Part shown: piece by piece, positions 17,147-25,514 of the stretch
Numbering within the stretch: position 1 is the first letter of the stretch
Layout of the letters: each line of letters opens with the position of its first letter
Origin: an uncultured Collinsella sp.
GTDB taxonomy: Bacteria; Actinomycetota; Coriobacteriia; Coriobacteriales; Coriobacteriaceae
Direction of reading: 5' to 3'
NCBI GenBank assembly: GCA_937934165.1
Contig: CALGZX010000018.1
Span: 1-64,000, forward strand
DNA length: 64,000 bases
Translations under genes and position numbers: made by a program
Notes under the pieces: model-generated
The model's database searches: none
Seen by the model: only the letters and a program-made list of their open reading frames with translations
Told to the model about the DNA's origin: nothing

Positions 17147-17250
17147 TGGAAAGGCACCTTTAGCCATTGGGGACGCACCGAGCACTGGGGTATCATGGCT
17201 TGGTTGATATATATCTGCATTTACGCGCCTTGTAGGAAGGGGCTGCGCCC

Positions 17251-17934
17251 ATGGCTTTTGAGCCCGCTCAACATAGCTTCATTACGCTCGAGGGTGTCGA
17301 TGGCGCCGGTAAATCTACGCAGGCGCGCCTGCTTGCCCGTGCGCTCGAGCTCGCTGGCTACCAGGTTGTGAGCCTGCGCGAGCCGGGCGGTACCGCCATC
17401 AGCGAAAAGATCCGTGCTCTGCTGCTCGACCCTGCCAATACGGCGATGGGCGACACCTGCGAGTTGCTGCTCTACGAGGCGGCACGCGCTCAGTTGGTGC
17501 ACGAGGTCATCGCGCCCGCCCTTGCTGCCGGCAAGGTGGTCCTGTGCGATCGCTTCTACGATTCCACGACCTGCTACCAGGCGTTTGCCGATGGCCTCGA
17601 TCGTCAGATGGTGCGCGATGCCAACAACCTGGCCGTCGCGGGTACGCACCCGGCGCTCACGCTCGTCTACCACATCACGCCCGAGCAGGCGGCGCTGCGC
17701 ATGGCAGCCCGTGGCGCGGCAGATCGCATGGAGGCTAAGGGCATGGCCTTCCAAGAGCGTGTCTACCAGGGTTTTTGCGCAATTGCCGCCGAGGAGCCAA
17801 ACCGCGTAAAGCTCATCGACGCGACCGCGTCCATCGAGGACGTATTCGCACAGACGGTCGAGCAGGTTCGCGCCTACGGCCTCGACATTTCCCAGGATGC
17901 CGTCACCGCCGCGCTTGCCCAGGAGGCCGAGTAA
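17251..17934 (+). CDS. tmk: thymidylate kinase
   Basis: Phosphorylates dTMP to dTDP with ATP. 227 residues. The P-loop is GVDGAGKSTQ; the DR[FY] motif appears as CDRFYDST; the LID region carries arginines (AARGAADRM). SD GGAAGGGG precedes the ATG, and TATCAT near 17192 is a likely -10. It ends two bases before the holB start, and the tmk-holB-ricT order is common in Gram-positive bacteria. Confidence 0.96.
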   Translation: MAFEPAQHSFITLEGVDGAGKSTQARLLARALELAGYQVVSLREPGGTAISEKIRALLLDPANTAMGDTCELLLYEAARAQLVHEVIAPALAAGKVVLCDRFYDSTTCYQAFADGLDRQMVRDANNLAVAGTHPALTLVYHITPEQAALRMAARGAADRMEAKGMAFQERVYQGFCAIAAEEPNRVKLIDATASIEDVFAQTVEQVRAYGLDISQDAVTAALAQEAE

Positions 17935-17935
17935 C

Positions 17936-19063
17936 ATGGCCCCCGCTCAGGCAAGCCTGCTGGCCAAGCTTGACACCCAACAGCGCGTGCGCGACTTTTT
18001 GACCAATGCCGTCGCCAGCGGTCGCGCATCGCACGCCTACCTGTTTTTGGGCGCGCCCGGCGCGGGCAAGCTCGACGCCGCGTGGGCGCTCGCCCAAGCC
18101 TTCCTGTGCGAGCAGGATGGCTGCGGCTCATGCGATAGCTGCGTGCGCGTCGCCCGCCATACGCACCCCGACGTGCACTATTACACGCCCGAGAGCGCCA
18201 CGGGCTACCTCATCGCCCAGACCCGCGAGCTGCTCGATGACGTGCCTCTGGCGCCCATCCGTGCCAAGGCCAAGGTCTACATCATCGACCGTGCCGAGCA
18301 ACTGCGCGCCAACACCGCCAACGCACTGCTCAAAACACTCGAGGAGCCGCCCGAGGGCGTTATGTTCATCCTGCTGGGCACCTCGGCAGACGTGATGTTG
18401 CCCACCATCGTGAGCCGCTGCCAGTGCGTGCCGTTTCGGCTGGTATCGCCCGCCGTCGCCGCGCAGGCCGTGAGCCGCGCCACCGGTCAGGACCCTGCGC
18501 GTTGCCGCATGGCCGTCGCCGTGGCGGGAAGCCCCACGCGTGGCATCGAGTTCCTCAAGAGCGCCGAGCGCCAGGACGCCCGCCGTCAGATGGTTCGCGC
18601 CATCGATTCGCTTATCGCCGCCGACGAGGCCGACGTGCTCAGCCGCGCCAAGTCACTCATCGTCGCCGTTAAGGCGCCGCTCGCCGAGGTCAAGTCCACA
18701 CAGGAAAAGGTGCTCGAGCAAAACGCCGACTACCTGTCGCGTGGAGCATTGAAGCAGCTTGAGGACCGCAATAAGCGCGAGCTCAACGCGCGCGAGCGTT
18801 CGGGTATCATGGAAGCGCTGGCGAGCGCGCGGACGCTCATGCGCGATGTGCTGCTGACACTTCAGGACGAGGCGGCCGACGTGGTGAACGAAGACGTGCG
18901 CGACACGATCGGTCGGCTTGCCGCTGCGACCAATGTTGCGGGTGCCACGCGGGCGCTCGAGGCAGTCGCAACCGCCGAGCGCAACATCGCCAGAAACGTT
19001 ACTCCCCAGCTGGCCATCGAGGTCATGCTGTTCGATATCAGGAAGGCACTGAAATGCCGTTAG
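17936..19063 (+). CDS. holB: DNA polymerase III delta' subunit
   Basis: Clamp-loader subunit, 375 residues. The AAA+ domain has GAPGAGKLDAA, in which the P-loop Ser/Thr is replaced by Leu, so ATP hydrolysis is not expected, as in other delta' proteins. The zinc module is CGSCDSC; SRCQ is the sensor/arginine-finger block. The ATG at 17936 follows AGGAGG inside the end of tmk. Its 3' end overlaps ricT by 10 bp, indicating tight coupling. Confidence 0.94.
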   Translation: MAPAQASLLAKLDTQQRVRDFLTNAVASGRASHAYLFLGAPGAGKLDAAWALAQAFLCEQDGCGSCDSCVRVARHTHPDVHYYTPESATGYLIAQTRELLDDVPLAPIRAKAKVYIIDRAEQLRANTANALLKTLEEPPEGVMFILLGTSADVMLPTIVSRCQCVPFRLVSPAVAAQAVSRATGQDPARCRMAVAVAGSPTRGIEFLKSAERQDARRQMVRAIDSLIAADEADVLSRAKSLIVAVKAPLAEVKSTQEKVLEQNADYLSRGALKQLEDRNKRELNARERSGIMEALASARTLMRDVLLTLQDEAADVVNEDVRDTIGRLAAATNVAGATRALEAVATAERNIARNVTPQLAIEVMLFDIRKALKCR

Positions 19064-20745
19064 TCGTACCCGTTAAGTTTACCTACGCCTCGCGCGACCT
19101 GTGGTTCGATCCGCAGGATTTGGATATCCTCGAGGCCGATTATGCCATTTGCTCCACCGAGCGCGGAACCGAGATCGGCCTGGTCACGGCCGATCCCTTC
19201 GAGGTGCCGCAAGATGAGATCGGTCAGCCGCTCAAGCCCGTGCTGCGCGTGGCGAGCGACATCGACCTGCAGCTTGCCGACGACCTGGCCATCCAGGGCG
19301 ACGAGGCCATGGTCGACTTCCGCCGCCTGGTCAAGGAGCTCGACCTCGAGATGAAGCCGGTCGGCGTCGAGTACCTGTTTGGCGGCGAGAAGGCCGTGTT
19401 CTACTTTGCGGCCGAGGAGCGCGTCGATTTTCGTCAGCTCGTCAAGGACCTGTCCTCGACGCTGCACATTCGCGTCGACATGCGCCAGATCGGCGTGCGC
19501 GACGAGACCCGCCTGGTGGGCGGCTATGCCCAATGCGGACAGGAGCTCTGCTGCACGCGCTTTGGCGGACAGTTTGAGCCCGTCTCGATTCGCATGGCAA
19601 AAGAGCAGGACCTACCGCTCAACTCGTCCAAGATCAGCGGCGTATGCGGCCGCCTGATGTGCTGCCTGCGCTATGAGTTCGAGGCGTACAAGGACTTTAA
19701 GAGCCGTGCGCCCAAAAAGAAGACGCTCATCGATACGCCGCTTGGCAAGGCGCGTATTCAGGAGTATGACACGCCGCGTGAGCAGCTGGTGCTGCGCCTG
19801 GAGAACGGTAAAGTCTTTAAGGTCAACCTGGCCGATATGACGTGCTCGGAGGGCTGCAAAAAGAAGGCCGCCGAGCAGGGCTGCAGCTGCCGCCCCGACT
19901 GCGTGACGCGCGACGTGCTCGAGCGCATCGAGTCGCCCGAGATGCGCCTGGCGCTCATGGAGCTCGACCGCGAGAACGGCGTCGATGTGGGCGATGGCCT
20001 GTCGAGTGCCGACCGTCTGGCCGGCACGTCGATGCCCAAGCGCCGTCGTCGCGATGCTGAATCCGATGCTCGCGCCGGTCAGGGTCAGGGCGAGGGCCGT
20101 GGCCGCGGAAAGGGCCGCGGTAAGGCCGAGACACCCGAGGCCGAGGGGGCGGCCGATGGCCGTCGCCGTCGCAAGCGCGCGGGCTCGGGCGATGCTACCG
20201 AGGTTGCAGCCGCGGGCAAGAACGCCTCTCGCGAGCGCGAGGTTCAGCAGCCCCAGCAGCAGAATCGCGGCGGCGGCATGAACCCCACACGTCGCCGCCG
20301 CCGTCATCTGTCGAGCGAGGAGCGCGAGGACGCCTTCCGCGCCGCAGCTGCTCGCGAGGCCGGTGCCGCTTCCAAGGGCGCCTCGGCCTCCGATGCGCCT
20401 GTCGACAAGGGCGGCAAGCCACGTGGCGAGGAGGAGCGCGCGCCGCGTCCGCGCCGTCGCCATTCCTCGGGCGCGCAGCAGAAGCCCTCAGTGCCCTCCG
20501 TGGCCGATCAGGTCTCGGATGGCGAGGTCAAGGTCACGCGCCGTCGTCCCGGAGATGGCGGGGGAGCGGCTGCCAAGGCTTCGCATGGCGCCGCTCGTGA
20601 CGAGCGCGAGCCGCGCGGTGGCGAGGGCTCGGCCGACCAGGGTCAAAAGCGCCGTCGCCGTCGTCGTTCCCGCAAGCCGCGCCAGGATGGTGGCGAGGGC
20701 TCGACCCCGTCTTCGTCCGCACCACAACCGCCCGCCGGCGAATAA
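19054..20745 (+). CDS. ricT: RicT/YaaT-type PSP1 protein with long basic tail
   Basis: The N-terminal 290 residues form a PSP1 domain as in B. subtilis RicT (YaaT), a subunit of the Fe-S-containing complex that affects RNase Y processing. Conserved cysteines are in CGQELCCTRFGG and CGRLMCCLRYE, with a further CxCxPDC block. The remaining 240 residues are a low-complexity Arg/Gly/Glu tail with RRRRR-type patches, which could bind RNA. The whole is 563 residues, about twice the usual RicT length. No RicA or RicF gene is in the window. Confidence 0.9.
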   Translation: MPLVVPVKFTYASRDLWFDPQDLDILEADYAICSTERGTEIGLVTADPFEVPQDEIGQPLKPVLRVASDIDLQLADDLAIQGDEAMVDFRRLVKELDLEMKPVGVEYLFGGEKAVFYFAAEERVDFRQLVKDLSSTLHIRVDMRQIGVRDETRLVGGYAQCGQELCCTRFGGQFEPVSIRMAKEQDLPLNSSKISGVCGRLMCCLRYEFEAYKDFKSRAPKKKTLIDTPLGKARIQEYDTPREQLVLRLENGKVFKVNLADMTCSEGCKKKAAEQGCSCRPDCVTRDVLERIESPEMRLALMELDRENGVDVGDGLSSADRLAGTSMPKRRRRDAESDARAGQGQGEGRGRGKGRGKAETPEAEGAADGRRRRKRAGSGDATEVAAAGKNASREREVQQPQQQNRGGGMNPTRRRRRHLSSEEREDAFRAAAAREAGAASKGASASDAPVDKGGKPRGEEERAPRPRRRHSSGAQQKPSVPSVADQVSDGEVKVTRRRPGDGGGAAAKASHGAARDEREPRGGEGSADQGQKRRRRRRSRKPRQDGGEGSTPSSSAPQPPAGE

Positions 20746-20808
20746 CGCCCGCGAGCGGATTTAACCCGCCTTGCCCCGAGCGCATCGGGGTATCATAGCG
20801 CCGAATCA

Positions 20809-20844
20809 ACAACCCTCCCTGCGATCGAGCGTAGGGAGGGTTGT
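20809..20844 (+). promoter_or_regulatory. hairpin that covers the comF ribosome binding site
   Basis: A perfect 12-bp inverted repeat ACAACCCTCCCT (20809-20820) / AGGGAGGGTTGT (20833-20844) with a 12-nt loop. The right arm contains the SD (GGGAGGG) of comF, whose TTG start is at 20848. A TATCAT element (20791-20796) just upstream fits a promoter making this a 5' leader. No T-run follows, so it is not a normal terminator. Confidence 0.6.
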
Positions 20845-20847
20845 GTC

Positions 20848-21654
20848 TTGAAGAGCCATCTGAACATATTGAGCCGTCTGCAGAGTGCCGGTGCCCTACC
20901 GTTTGCGGACGAATTGCTACCGTTTGCCGAGCGCGCGACGTACGAGGCGCTCGAGGCATTGTCGCCAACACGATGTGCCGGCTGCGAACGCGCCGATGCG
21001 CTTATTTGCCAAGACTGCCTGGCCGCGCTCACGCTCATCGACCCACGTCATAGCTGTACCCGATGCGGCGCCCCGTTTGGGGATTTGCTGTGCACTGAGT
21101 GTTCGGTCGAGGGCACGTCCTCGGCAATGGCGGAGGCGCTCGACCGCTGCCTGGCGTGCGCCGTCTATGCGCATCCGCTGCCGCGCATCATTAAAGCGTA
21201 CAAGGATGCGGGCGAGCGACGTCTGGCTCCGTATCTGGCGGAGCTGCTCTACGACACCGCCCTGCATGCCCAGGTCGTAGCGCCCGATCGCTACGGAGGC
21301 GTGCTGTCCGGTGCGGATGCGGTGGTGTTTGTGCCTGCGACGGCGGCAGCGTTTCGGCGGCGTGGTTTTGATCATATGGAGGCTATTGCGCGCCCATTTT
21401 GCGAGCTGTCGGGTGTTCCTCTGCTCGATGCTCTCGTCAAGTACGGGCATGGCGACCAGCGCGAACTCGGTCGTGAGGAGCGCCGCGAGCGTGCCCAAGG
21501 CATGTACGAGACGGTTGAGGACGTGCGGGGCAAGCGCCTGCTGCTTATCGATGACGTTATCACCACGGGCGCGACGATGGCAGCGGCTTCGGCGGAACTC
21601 AAGCGCGCCGGCGCTGCGGCCGTTGATGGCCTCGCTATCGCACGCGTTTGGTAG
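20848..21654 (+). CDS. comFC: ComF-family phosphoribosyltransferase-like protein
   Basis: 268 residues. An N-terminal zinc finger (CAGCERAD, CQDCLAA, CTRCGAPF, CTEC) is followed by a type I PRTase domain with the PRPP loop LLIDDVITTGATM. ComFC proteins take part in DNA uptake in competent bacteria; no other competence gene is in the window. The start is TTG at 20848, seven bases after GGGAGGG. In many Firmicutes and Actinobacteria comFC lies just upstream of hpf/raiA, as it does here apart from two intervening genes. Confidence 0.9.
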   Translation: MKSHLNILSRLQSAGALPFADELLPFAERATYEALEALSPTRCAGCERADALICQDCLAALTLIDPRHSCTRCGAPFGDLLCTECSVEGTSSAMAEALDRCLACAVYAHPLPRIIKAYKDAGERRLAPYLAELLYDTALHAQVVAPDRYGGVLSGADAVVFVPATAAAFRRRGFDHMEAIARPFCELSGVPLLDALVKYGHGDQRELGREERRERAQGMYETVEDVRGKRLLLIDDVITTGATMAAASAELKRAGAAAVDGLAIARVW

Positions 21655-21665
21655 GGGTGGTTCAG

Positions 21666-22775
21666 ATGGCAATAAAGATCGGGCAGCGTGGCAAGCCTGC
21701 AAGCGAGCAGCTGGCTGCTTCCGTAATTTTGACGGGTGCCTCGGCGCTGCGCATGATGCGCGCCGAGCGCCGGCAGATGGGCTACATAAGCTGGAAGGAT
21801 CTTAATCCCGATGAAGAGCGCCGTGTGCTGCGCACGTCGTCGCCCTCGACCGAGGACATCTATCTTCCCGATTTGGTGCGGATTGGGGCCGCAAGCGGCG
21901 AGGTGCAAGAGGATTTGTGCTTGCTGGTAGGATCTGCAGCGCAGCGCCGCCGTATTCTTGGCGTGAGCTGGTCCGTATGCTCCGAGTTGCCCGCCGGCTC
22001 GATTCTGGAGGTGGAGCCGGGGGTGTACAGCTTGTCTCCCGAGGCCCTCTGCGTAGCCGTTGCGCGCGAAGTCGGCTGTATCCAGGCGTTTGCCCTGGCC
22101 CAGGAACTGTGCTCCAAGATTTCGCTGAGCGATCGCGGGCAGTATCTACCTCCCTACACATCGCCTGTCGTAAACAAATTGGCAAAGGACAAAGACCAGC
22201 CGCCAGATGTCGGTTACTTTGAGGTCGAGCCCGTGCTGACACCCGATCGCCTGGCAGATTACCTCGCGGCGTGCAAAGGAAGCACGGCCAAACGGCTGCG
22301 GCGTCTGTGCCCCTATCTGTCGGAAAACCTGCGCTCACCCATGGAGTGCATCATGCTCGCTCTGTTTTCGCTTCCGTTTTCCTATGGCGGATTTGCCTGC
22401 GGTCCCTTTAAGACCGACTGCAAGATCGAGTTCGATGACCGCGCGCAGGCAATCTCGGGGATGCCGCATGCAGTTTGCGATGCGTATCAGGAAGCAGCCC
22501 AGTTTGACCTGGAATACAACGGTGAGCTGGGCCATTCCTCCCGGAGGGGACGTATCCATGATGAAAAACGCAACACGGGCTTGATTACTATGGGAATCGA
22601 GGTCGCGACGGTCAATAACGAGATGCTCTGCGACATGGAAGCAATGGAGGCGCTCGCATGGCGCATGCACCAGCGTATGCGAAAGCGGTACCGGAATCGT
22701 GTCGATGCCCGCAGGAAAAAGCAAGAGGCGCTGCTTAACACGCTGCGGGCGTGTTTTGGGCTTAAACCCGCCTAA
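21666..22775 (+). CDS. putative PD-(D/E)XK-type protein, function unknown
   Basis: 369 residues, family not named with certainty. The C-terminal part shows FDLEYNGELGHSSRRGRIHD, then a run RNTGLITMGIEVATV. This Asp-x-Glu-Tyr ... His ... Arg ... Asp pattern resembles the Vsr/DUF559-like nuclease fold found at the C-terminus of AbiEi-like proteins. No classical wHTH is obvious at the N-terminus. The ATG at 21666 follows AGGGGTGG; TTG 21648 and GTG 21657 are weaker starts. It overlaps nothing and follows comF by 11 bp, so they are probably co-transcribed. Nuclease activity is inferred only. Confidence 0.6.
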   Translation: MAIKIGQRGKPASEQLAASVILTGASALRMMRAERRQMGYISWKDLNPDEERRVLRTSSPSTEDIYLPDLVRIGAASGEVQEDLCLLVGSAAQRRRILGVSWSVCSELPAGSILEVEPGVYSLSPEALCVAVAREVGCIQAFALAQELCSKISLSDRGQYLPPYTSPVVNKLAKDKDQPPDVGYFEVEPVLTPDRLADYLAACKGSTAKRLRRLCPYLSENLRSPMECIMLALFSLPFSYGGFACGPFKTDCKIEFDDRAQAISGMPHAVCDAYQEAAQFDLEYNGELGHSSRRGRIHDEKRNTGLITMGIEVATVNNEMLCDMEAMEALAWRMHQRMRKRYRNRVDARRKKQEALLNTLRACFGLKPA

Positions 22776-22810
22776 CAATGCTCTGAAACAGAAGGTTGGA
22801 TATATGCTCT

Positions 22811-22857
22811 GGCCAAAATATAGCAAATATGAGTACTGCTACAAATTCAGTAACAGC
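22811..22857 (-). repeat. 47-bp dispersed repeat, partial copy C
   Basis: On the minus strand it reads AGTACTCATATTTGCTATAT then TTTGGCC, matching the right half of the copies at 6855 and 22981; the left half is only loosely similar. Confidence 0.55.
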
Positions 22858-22980
22858 AAAATCAGGGATTTTGGGACTGGAAGAGGGGGTAAATTAGAAA
22901 GTTATTAAACAAATGTGGAATATCCTGGCATCAATCTGACGTTATAGAGCGTGAAAACAGCTTGCAGAGCCAAAAACTCC

Positions 22981-23027
22981 TGCTACTAAATTGGTAACAG
23001 TACTCATATTTGCTATTTTTTGGCCAC
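22981..23027 (+). repeat. 47-bp dispersed repeat, copy B
   Basis: Begins TGCTACTAAATTGGTAACAG and ends TTTTTTGGCCAC; five differences from 6855-6901. Both are followed by GCCCTAA[A/G]AC, so the repeat may extend about 18 bp further. Confidence 0.75.
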
Positions 23028-23147
23028 GGCGCCCTAAGACGGGTGTGTTGGGGCTTTCCATAGGGGAGCGACGGGCTCAATCAGAGTACGTGCGGTCCGT
23101 CCTGACCTGCGAAATCTGTACTCGCGATGCGAATAACGCCCCTAACC

Positions 23148-23176
23148 TTAAACTTTAGCTTGAACTTAGCTATAAT
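23148..23176 (+). promoter_or_regulatory. promoter of the structured leader
   Basis: TTAAAC, 17 bp, then a perfect TATAAT (23171-23176). It lies inside the long open frame in front of the lipoprotein gene, so that frame is unlikely to be coding upstream of 23508. Confidence 0.6.
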
Positions 23177-23182
23177 GCGCTT

Positions 23183-23507
23183 CGTTCCTACCAGGCTGTG
23201 GTTGCGGACGGACGAAATGCCCGTCCTAGTCCAAGACAGACGCGGTCAAAGGGATCCACGTAAGCGACCGCGTGCGCGCGGCGCGATCATGGCGCGTCCT
23301 AGATGTAAGCCGCACCGTCCGTTCGACTTTCTTTGGGGCAATACCGCCTCGCGGGCGAGCGGGCCAGTCGTGAAGGTGGCTGCGGCCTCCCGAGCAAACA
23401 CCCCGGTGCGCAAGTGTGGGGTCAAATACCAGGTCAGCTGGTGGGAACAACCTGATATTCCGTGCAACGCACGGATCGTATACGACACAGAAGGTAGGGT
23501 AGTGGAC
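23183..23507 (+). ncRNA. structured leader, candidate raiA-type ncRNA
   Basis: About 325 nt between a TATAAT promoter and the lipoprotein start. It contains many stems: ACGCGGTC/GACCGCGT (about 23239-23272), GGACGG/CCGTCC nearby, and TCCGTGC-AAC-GCACGGA (about 23458-23474). The raiA motif RNA is a known highly structured ncRNA found near hpf/raiA and downstream of comFC in Firmicutes and Actinobacteria. Here comF lies upstream and hpf downstream, so this is a contextual match. I cannot confirm the consensus by eye. Confidence 0.4.
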
Positions 23508-24533
23508 ATGGTGAGGGGCAGCTTGATGCACGCGGCTCGGTTAGGTGCTGGGACCGCAGCGGTCATCGCCGTTTTGGGCCTGAGCGGATGCGCGTTCAAC
23601 CCGCTGTCTACGTTCACGACTCCCACGATCGACCAGATCGAGTACGAGACCGTCACGCCGGCGGTGTCGGACGACGCCCTGGTCACTCCCGGAACCCTGA
23701 CGGTCGCCCTCGATACTTCCGATGCGCCGCAGGCCATGCAGGACGCCGACGGCGAGCTCACGGGGTATGCGGTTGACGCCGCCCGCGCCCTCGCAAGCCG
23801 CATGGGCCTTAAGGTCTCCTTTGTCGATGCGTCCTCGGCAGGTTCCGCGCTCGGCGACAAAAAGGCCGATATCTTTATCGGCGAGATTAACTCCACGGAC
23901 GGGGACATTAGCTCGCTCGGCACCTGCCTGTACGATGCCACTTCCGTGTTCGGTAAAACTAGCGATGGTGGGTCGCTAAGCGTTTCCACCGATACCCTTA
24001 ACACGTCTACCCTGGGTGTCCAGATGTCCTCGGCCTCGCAGGAGGCGCTTGCTAAGCAGAGCATTACCGCCAACCAAAAGACCTACTCCAACATCAACGA
24101 GTGCTTTGAGGCGCTCGAGTCCGGCGAGGTCGACTATGTGATCTGCGACTCCACGGCCGGCGGCTACCTTGCACGCTTGATGAGCGAGATCTCCTATGTC
24201 GGTGCGCTCGAGGCGCCCTCGACGCTTGGCGTTGCGGGCCTCTCGTCCAATGACGAACTGTGCCGTGCCGTGAGCGATGCCCTCGACGACATCACGGTCG
24301 ACGGTACGCTCGAGGCGGTCCACTCTGTCTGGTATGGCACGATGCCCTACGACCTCACCACTAAGACGGTTTCGGGCGCTAACGTGCAGCCGGGCGACTC
24401 TGAGTCCAGTGAGACCACGTCCTCCGGCAGCGAGTCCTCCGATTCCGACAATGAGGCCGCATCCTCCGAGGACAAATCGTCCAGCCAGGAAGGCGCCATC
24501 ACCGACGACGACATTAACAAACTCAATAGCTAG
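23508..24533 (+). CDS. solute-binding lipoprotein, SBP family 3-like
   Basis: 341 residues. A signal peptide with lipobox LSGC places it on the outer face of the membrane. The body (GTLTVALDTSDAPQAM, ELTGYAVDAARALASRMG, ADIFIGEI, ALESGEVDYVICDS) is the bilobed family 3 fold that binds amino acids in ABC importers. The last 55 residues are a Ser/Glu/Asp-rich tail. No ABC permease or ATPase is adjacent, so it may serve a distant transporter or act as a sensor. The start is 23508 or 23526 (the latter has GAGGGG seven bases upstream). An in-frame extension to 23127 is rejected. Confidence 0.85.
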   Translation: MVRGSLMHAARLGAGTAAVIAVLGLSGCAFNPLSTFTTPTIDQIEYETVTPAVSDDALVTPGTLTVALDTSDAPQAMQDADGELTGYAVDAARALASRMGLKVSFVDASSAGSALGDKKADIFIGEINSTDGDISSLGTCLYDATSVFGKTSDGGSLSVSTDTLNTSTLGVQMSSASQEALAKQSITANQKTYSNINECFEALESGEVDYVICDSTAGGYLARLMSEISYVGALEAPSTLGVAGLSSNDELCRAVSDALDDITVDGTLEAVHSVWYGTMPYDLTTKTVSGANVQPGDSESSETTSSGSESSDSDNEAASSEDKSSSQEGAITDDDINKLNS

Positions 24534-24599
24534 TTATTGCTAGGGGTGGTGTCTCCTATACGTTGGAAAGGACACCTCTTCACGGTTTCAACACGCACT

Positions 24600-24633
24600 G
24601 CCGGGTTTCCCCAATAGGGGAGCCCGGCTTTTT
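24600..24633 (+). terminator. terminator after the lipoprotein gene
   Basis: GCCGGGTTTCCCC, three bases, AGGGGAGCCCGGC, then TTTTT. Confidence 0.88.
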
Positions 24634-24850
24634 CATCCCTATAAAACCAGCAGGTCAAAGCCAATTTTCGAGACCAAATACAAATCTGTGGGCTCCCTCC
24701 TATAGCGCACTTTGCCATGGAAAAGTACGAGACTTCGGTATGCGGTATCAAGCAATCGTTATTCGGGTCTTTAGGAATCCGCGTGATTAAATGCACGGCA
24801 ATGGGTACATAGCCAGTACAGTAAGTCCCCGAGGCAGATTGGAGCCACGT
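24634..24850. other. leader region of hpf
   Basis: A 217-bp gap between the terminator and hpf. It presumably holds the hpf promoter; no clear -35/-10 pair or conserved structure was recognised. Confidence 0.4.
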
Positions 24851-25435
24851 ATGGATATCAAGGTTTCTGGACGCAAGACGACGGTAACCGATGCTCTGCG
24901 TGCGCATGTGGATGAGAAGATCGGCGAGGCGCTCAAGGTTTTCGATATCGAGCCCATGACGGTCGACGTTGTACTTCGCTATGAGAAGAACCCCTCGAAC
25001 CCCAACCCGGCAATCGTCGAGGTTACGGTTCGTGCCCGCGGTTCGGTGATTCGCGTTGCCGAGCACGGTGCAGATATGTACGCCGCCATCGACCTCTCCG
25101 CCGATAAGGTCACCCGCCAGCTGCGCAAGTTCAAGACCAAGGTTGTGGACAACCGCCAGGGCGGTGCCAGCGCCGCGGATGTTGCGCCGGTCGAGCGCGT
25201 CGAGGATCTGGCCGACCTGCTGCTGCCCGAGGAGGAGGACGACCTGCTCGTCCGCGAGAAGGTTATCGACGTCACCCCGATGACTGAGGAGCAGGCGCTG
25301 GTGCAGACCGATCTGCTCGGCCACGACTTCTACGTGTTCGAGAACGCGACGACCGGCCTTATCAATGTGGTGTATCACCGTAAGAATGGTGGATATGGCA
25401 TCATCAAGCCCCGCATCGAAACACTTGACGAGTAA
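24851..25435 (+). CDS. hpf: ribosome hibernation promoting factor, long form
   Basis: 194 residues. The N-terminal S30AE domain (MDIKVSGRKTTVTDALRAHV) binds the 30S decoding region. An acidic linker leads to the C-terminal dimerisation domain (VQTDLLGHDFYVFENATTG) that forms 100S ribosome dimers in the long-form family. The ATG at 24851 follows TTGGAG; a 20-codon in-frame extension upstream has no SD and lies outside the conserved fold. Monocistronic. Confidence 0.95.
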   Translation: MDIKVSGRKTTVTDALRAHVDEKIGEALKVFDIEPMTVDVVLRYEKNPSNPNPAIVEVTVRARGSVIRVAEHGADMYAAIDLSADKVTRQLRKFKTKVVDNRQGGASAADVAPVERVEDLADLLLPEEEDDLLVREKVIDVTPMTEEQALVQTDLLGHDFYVFENATTGLINVVYHRKNGGYGIIKPRIETLDE

Positions 25436-25464
25436 AATACGTTAACTTGCATGAGTTAACGGTT

Positions 25465-25497
25465 GGCGGCCATCCCATGCGGGTGGCCGCCTTTTTA
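25465..25497 (+). terminator. terminator of hpf
   Basis: GGCGGCCATCCC / GGGTGGCCGCC then TTTTT. A small palindrome GTTAAC-N8-GTTAAC lies just before it. Confidence 0.85.
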
Positions 25498-25514
25498 CGT
25501 AAGGAGTCGCTTTG

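Larger units (their letters stand above)
22776..23176. other. repeat-rich non-coding gap
   Basis: The gap between the putative nuclease and the leader promoter contains two copies, in opposite orientation, of a dispersed repeat (22811-22857 and 22981-23027). It ends with the putative promoter at 23148-23176. No gene is seen; the open frame crossing it has no SD. Confidence 0.5.

Noticed and set aside
20809..20844. rho-independent terminator of ricT
   Set aside because: No T-run follows the stem, and its 3' arm is the comF SD; a leader hairpin fits better.
23127..23507. 127-codon N-terminal extension of the lipoprotein
   Set aside because: A perfect TATAAT lies inside it, the signal peptide with lipobox begins at about 23508, and the extension has no SD or recognisable domain.
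23183..23507. RNase P RNA, tmRNA or SRP RNA in the leader
   Set aside because: Conserved cores of these RNAs (for example the GGAAAGUCCGGGC block, the tag reading frame, the GGAAGG tetraloop region) were not found.
24634..24850. riboswitch before hpf
   Set aside because: No recognisable aptamer core; only an ordinary upstream terminator and an unremarkable leader.
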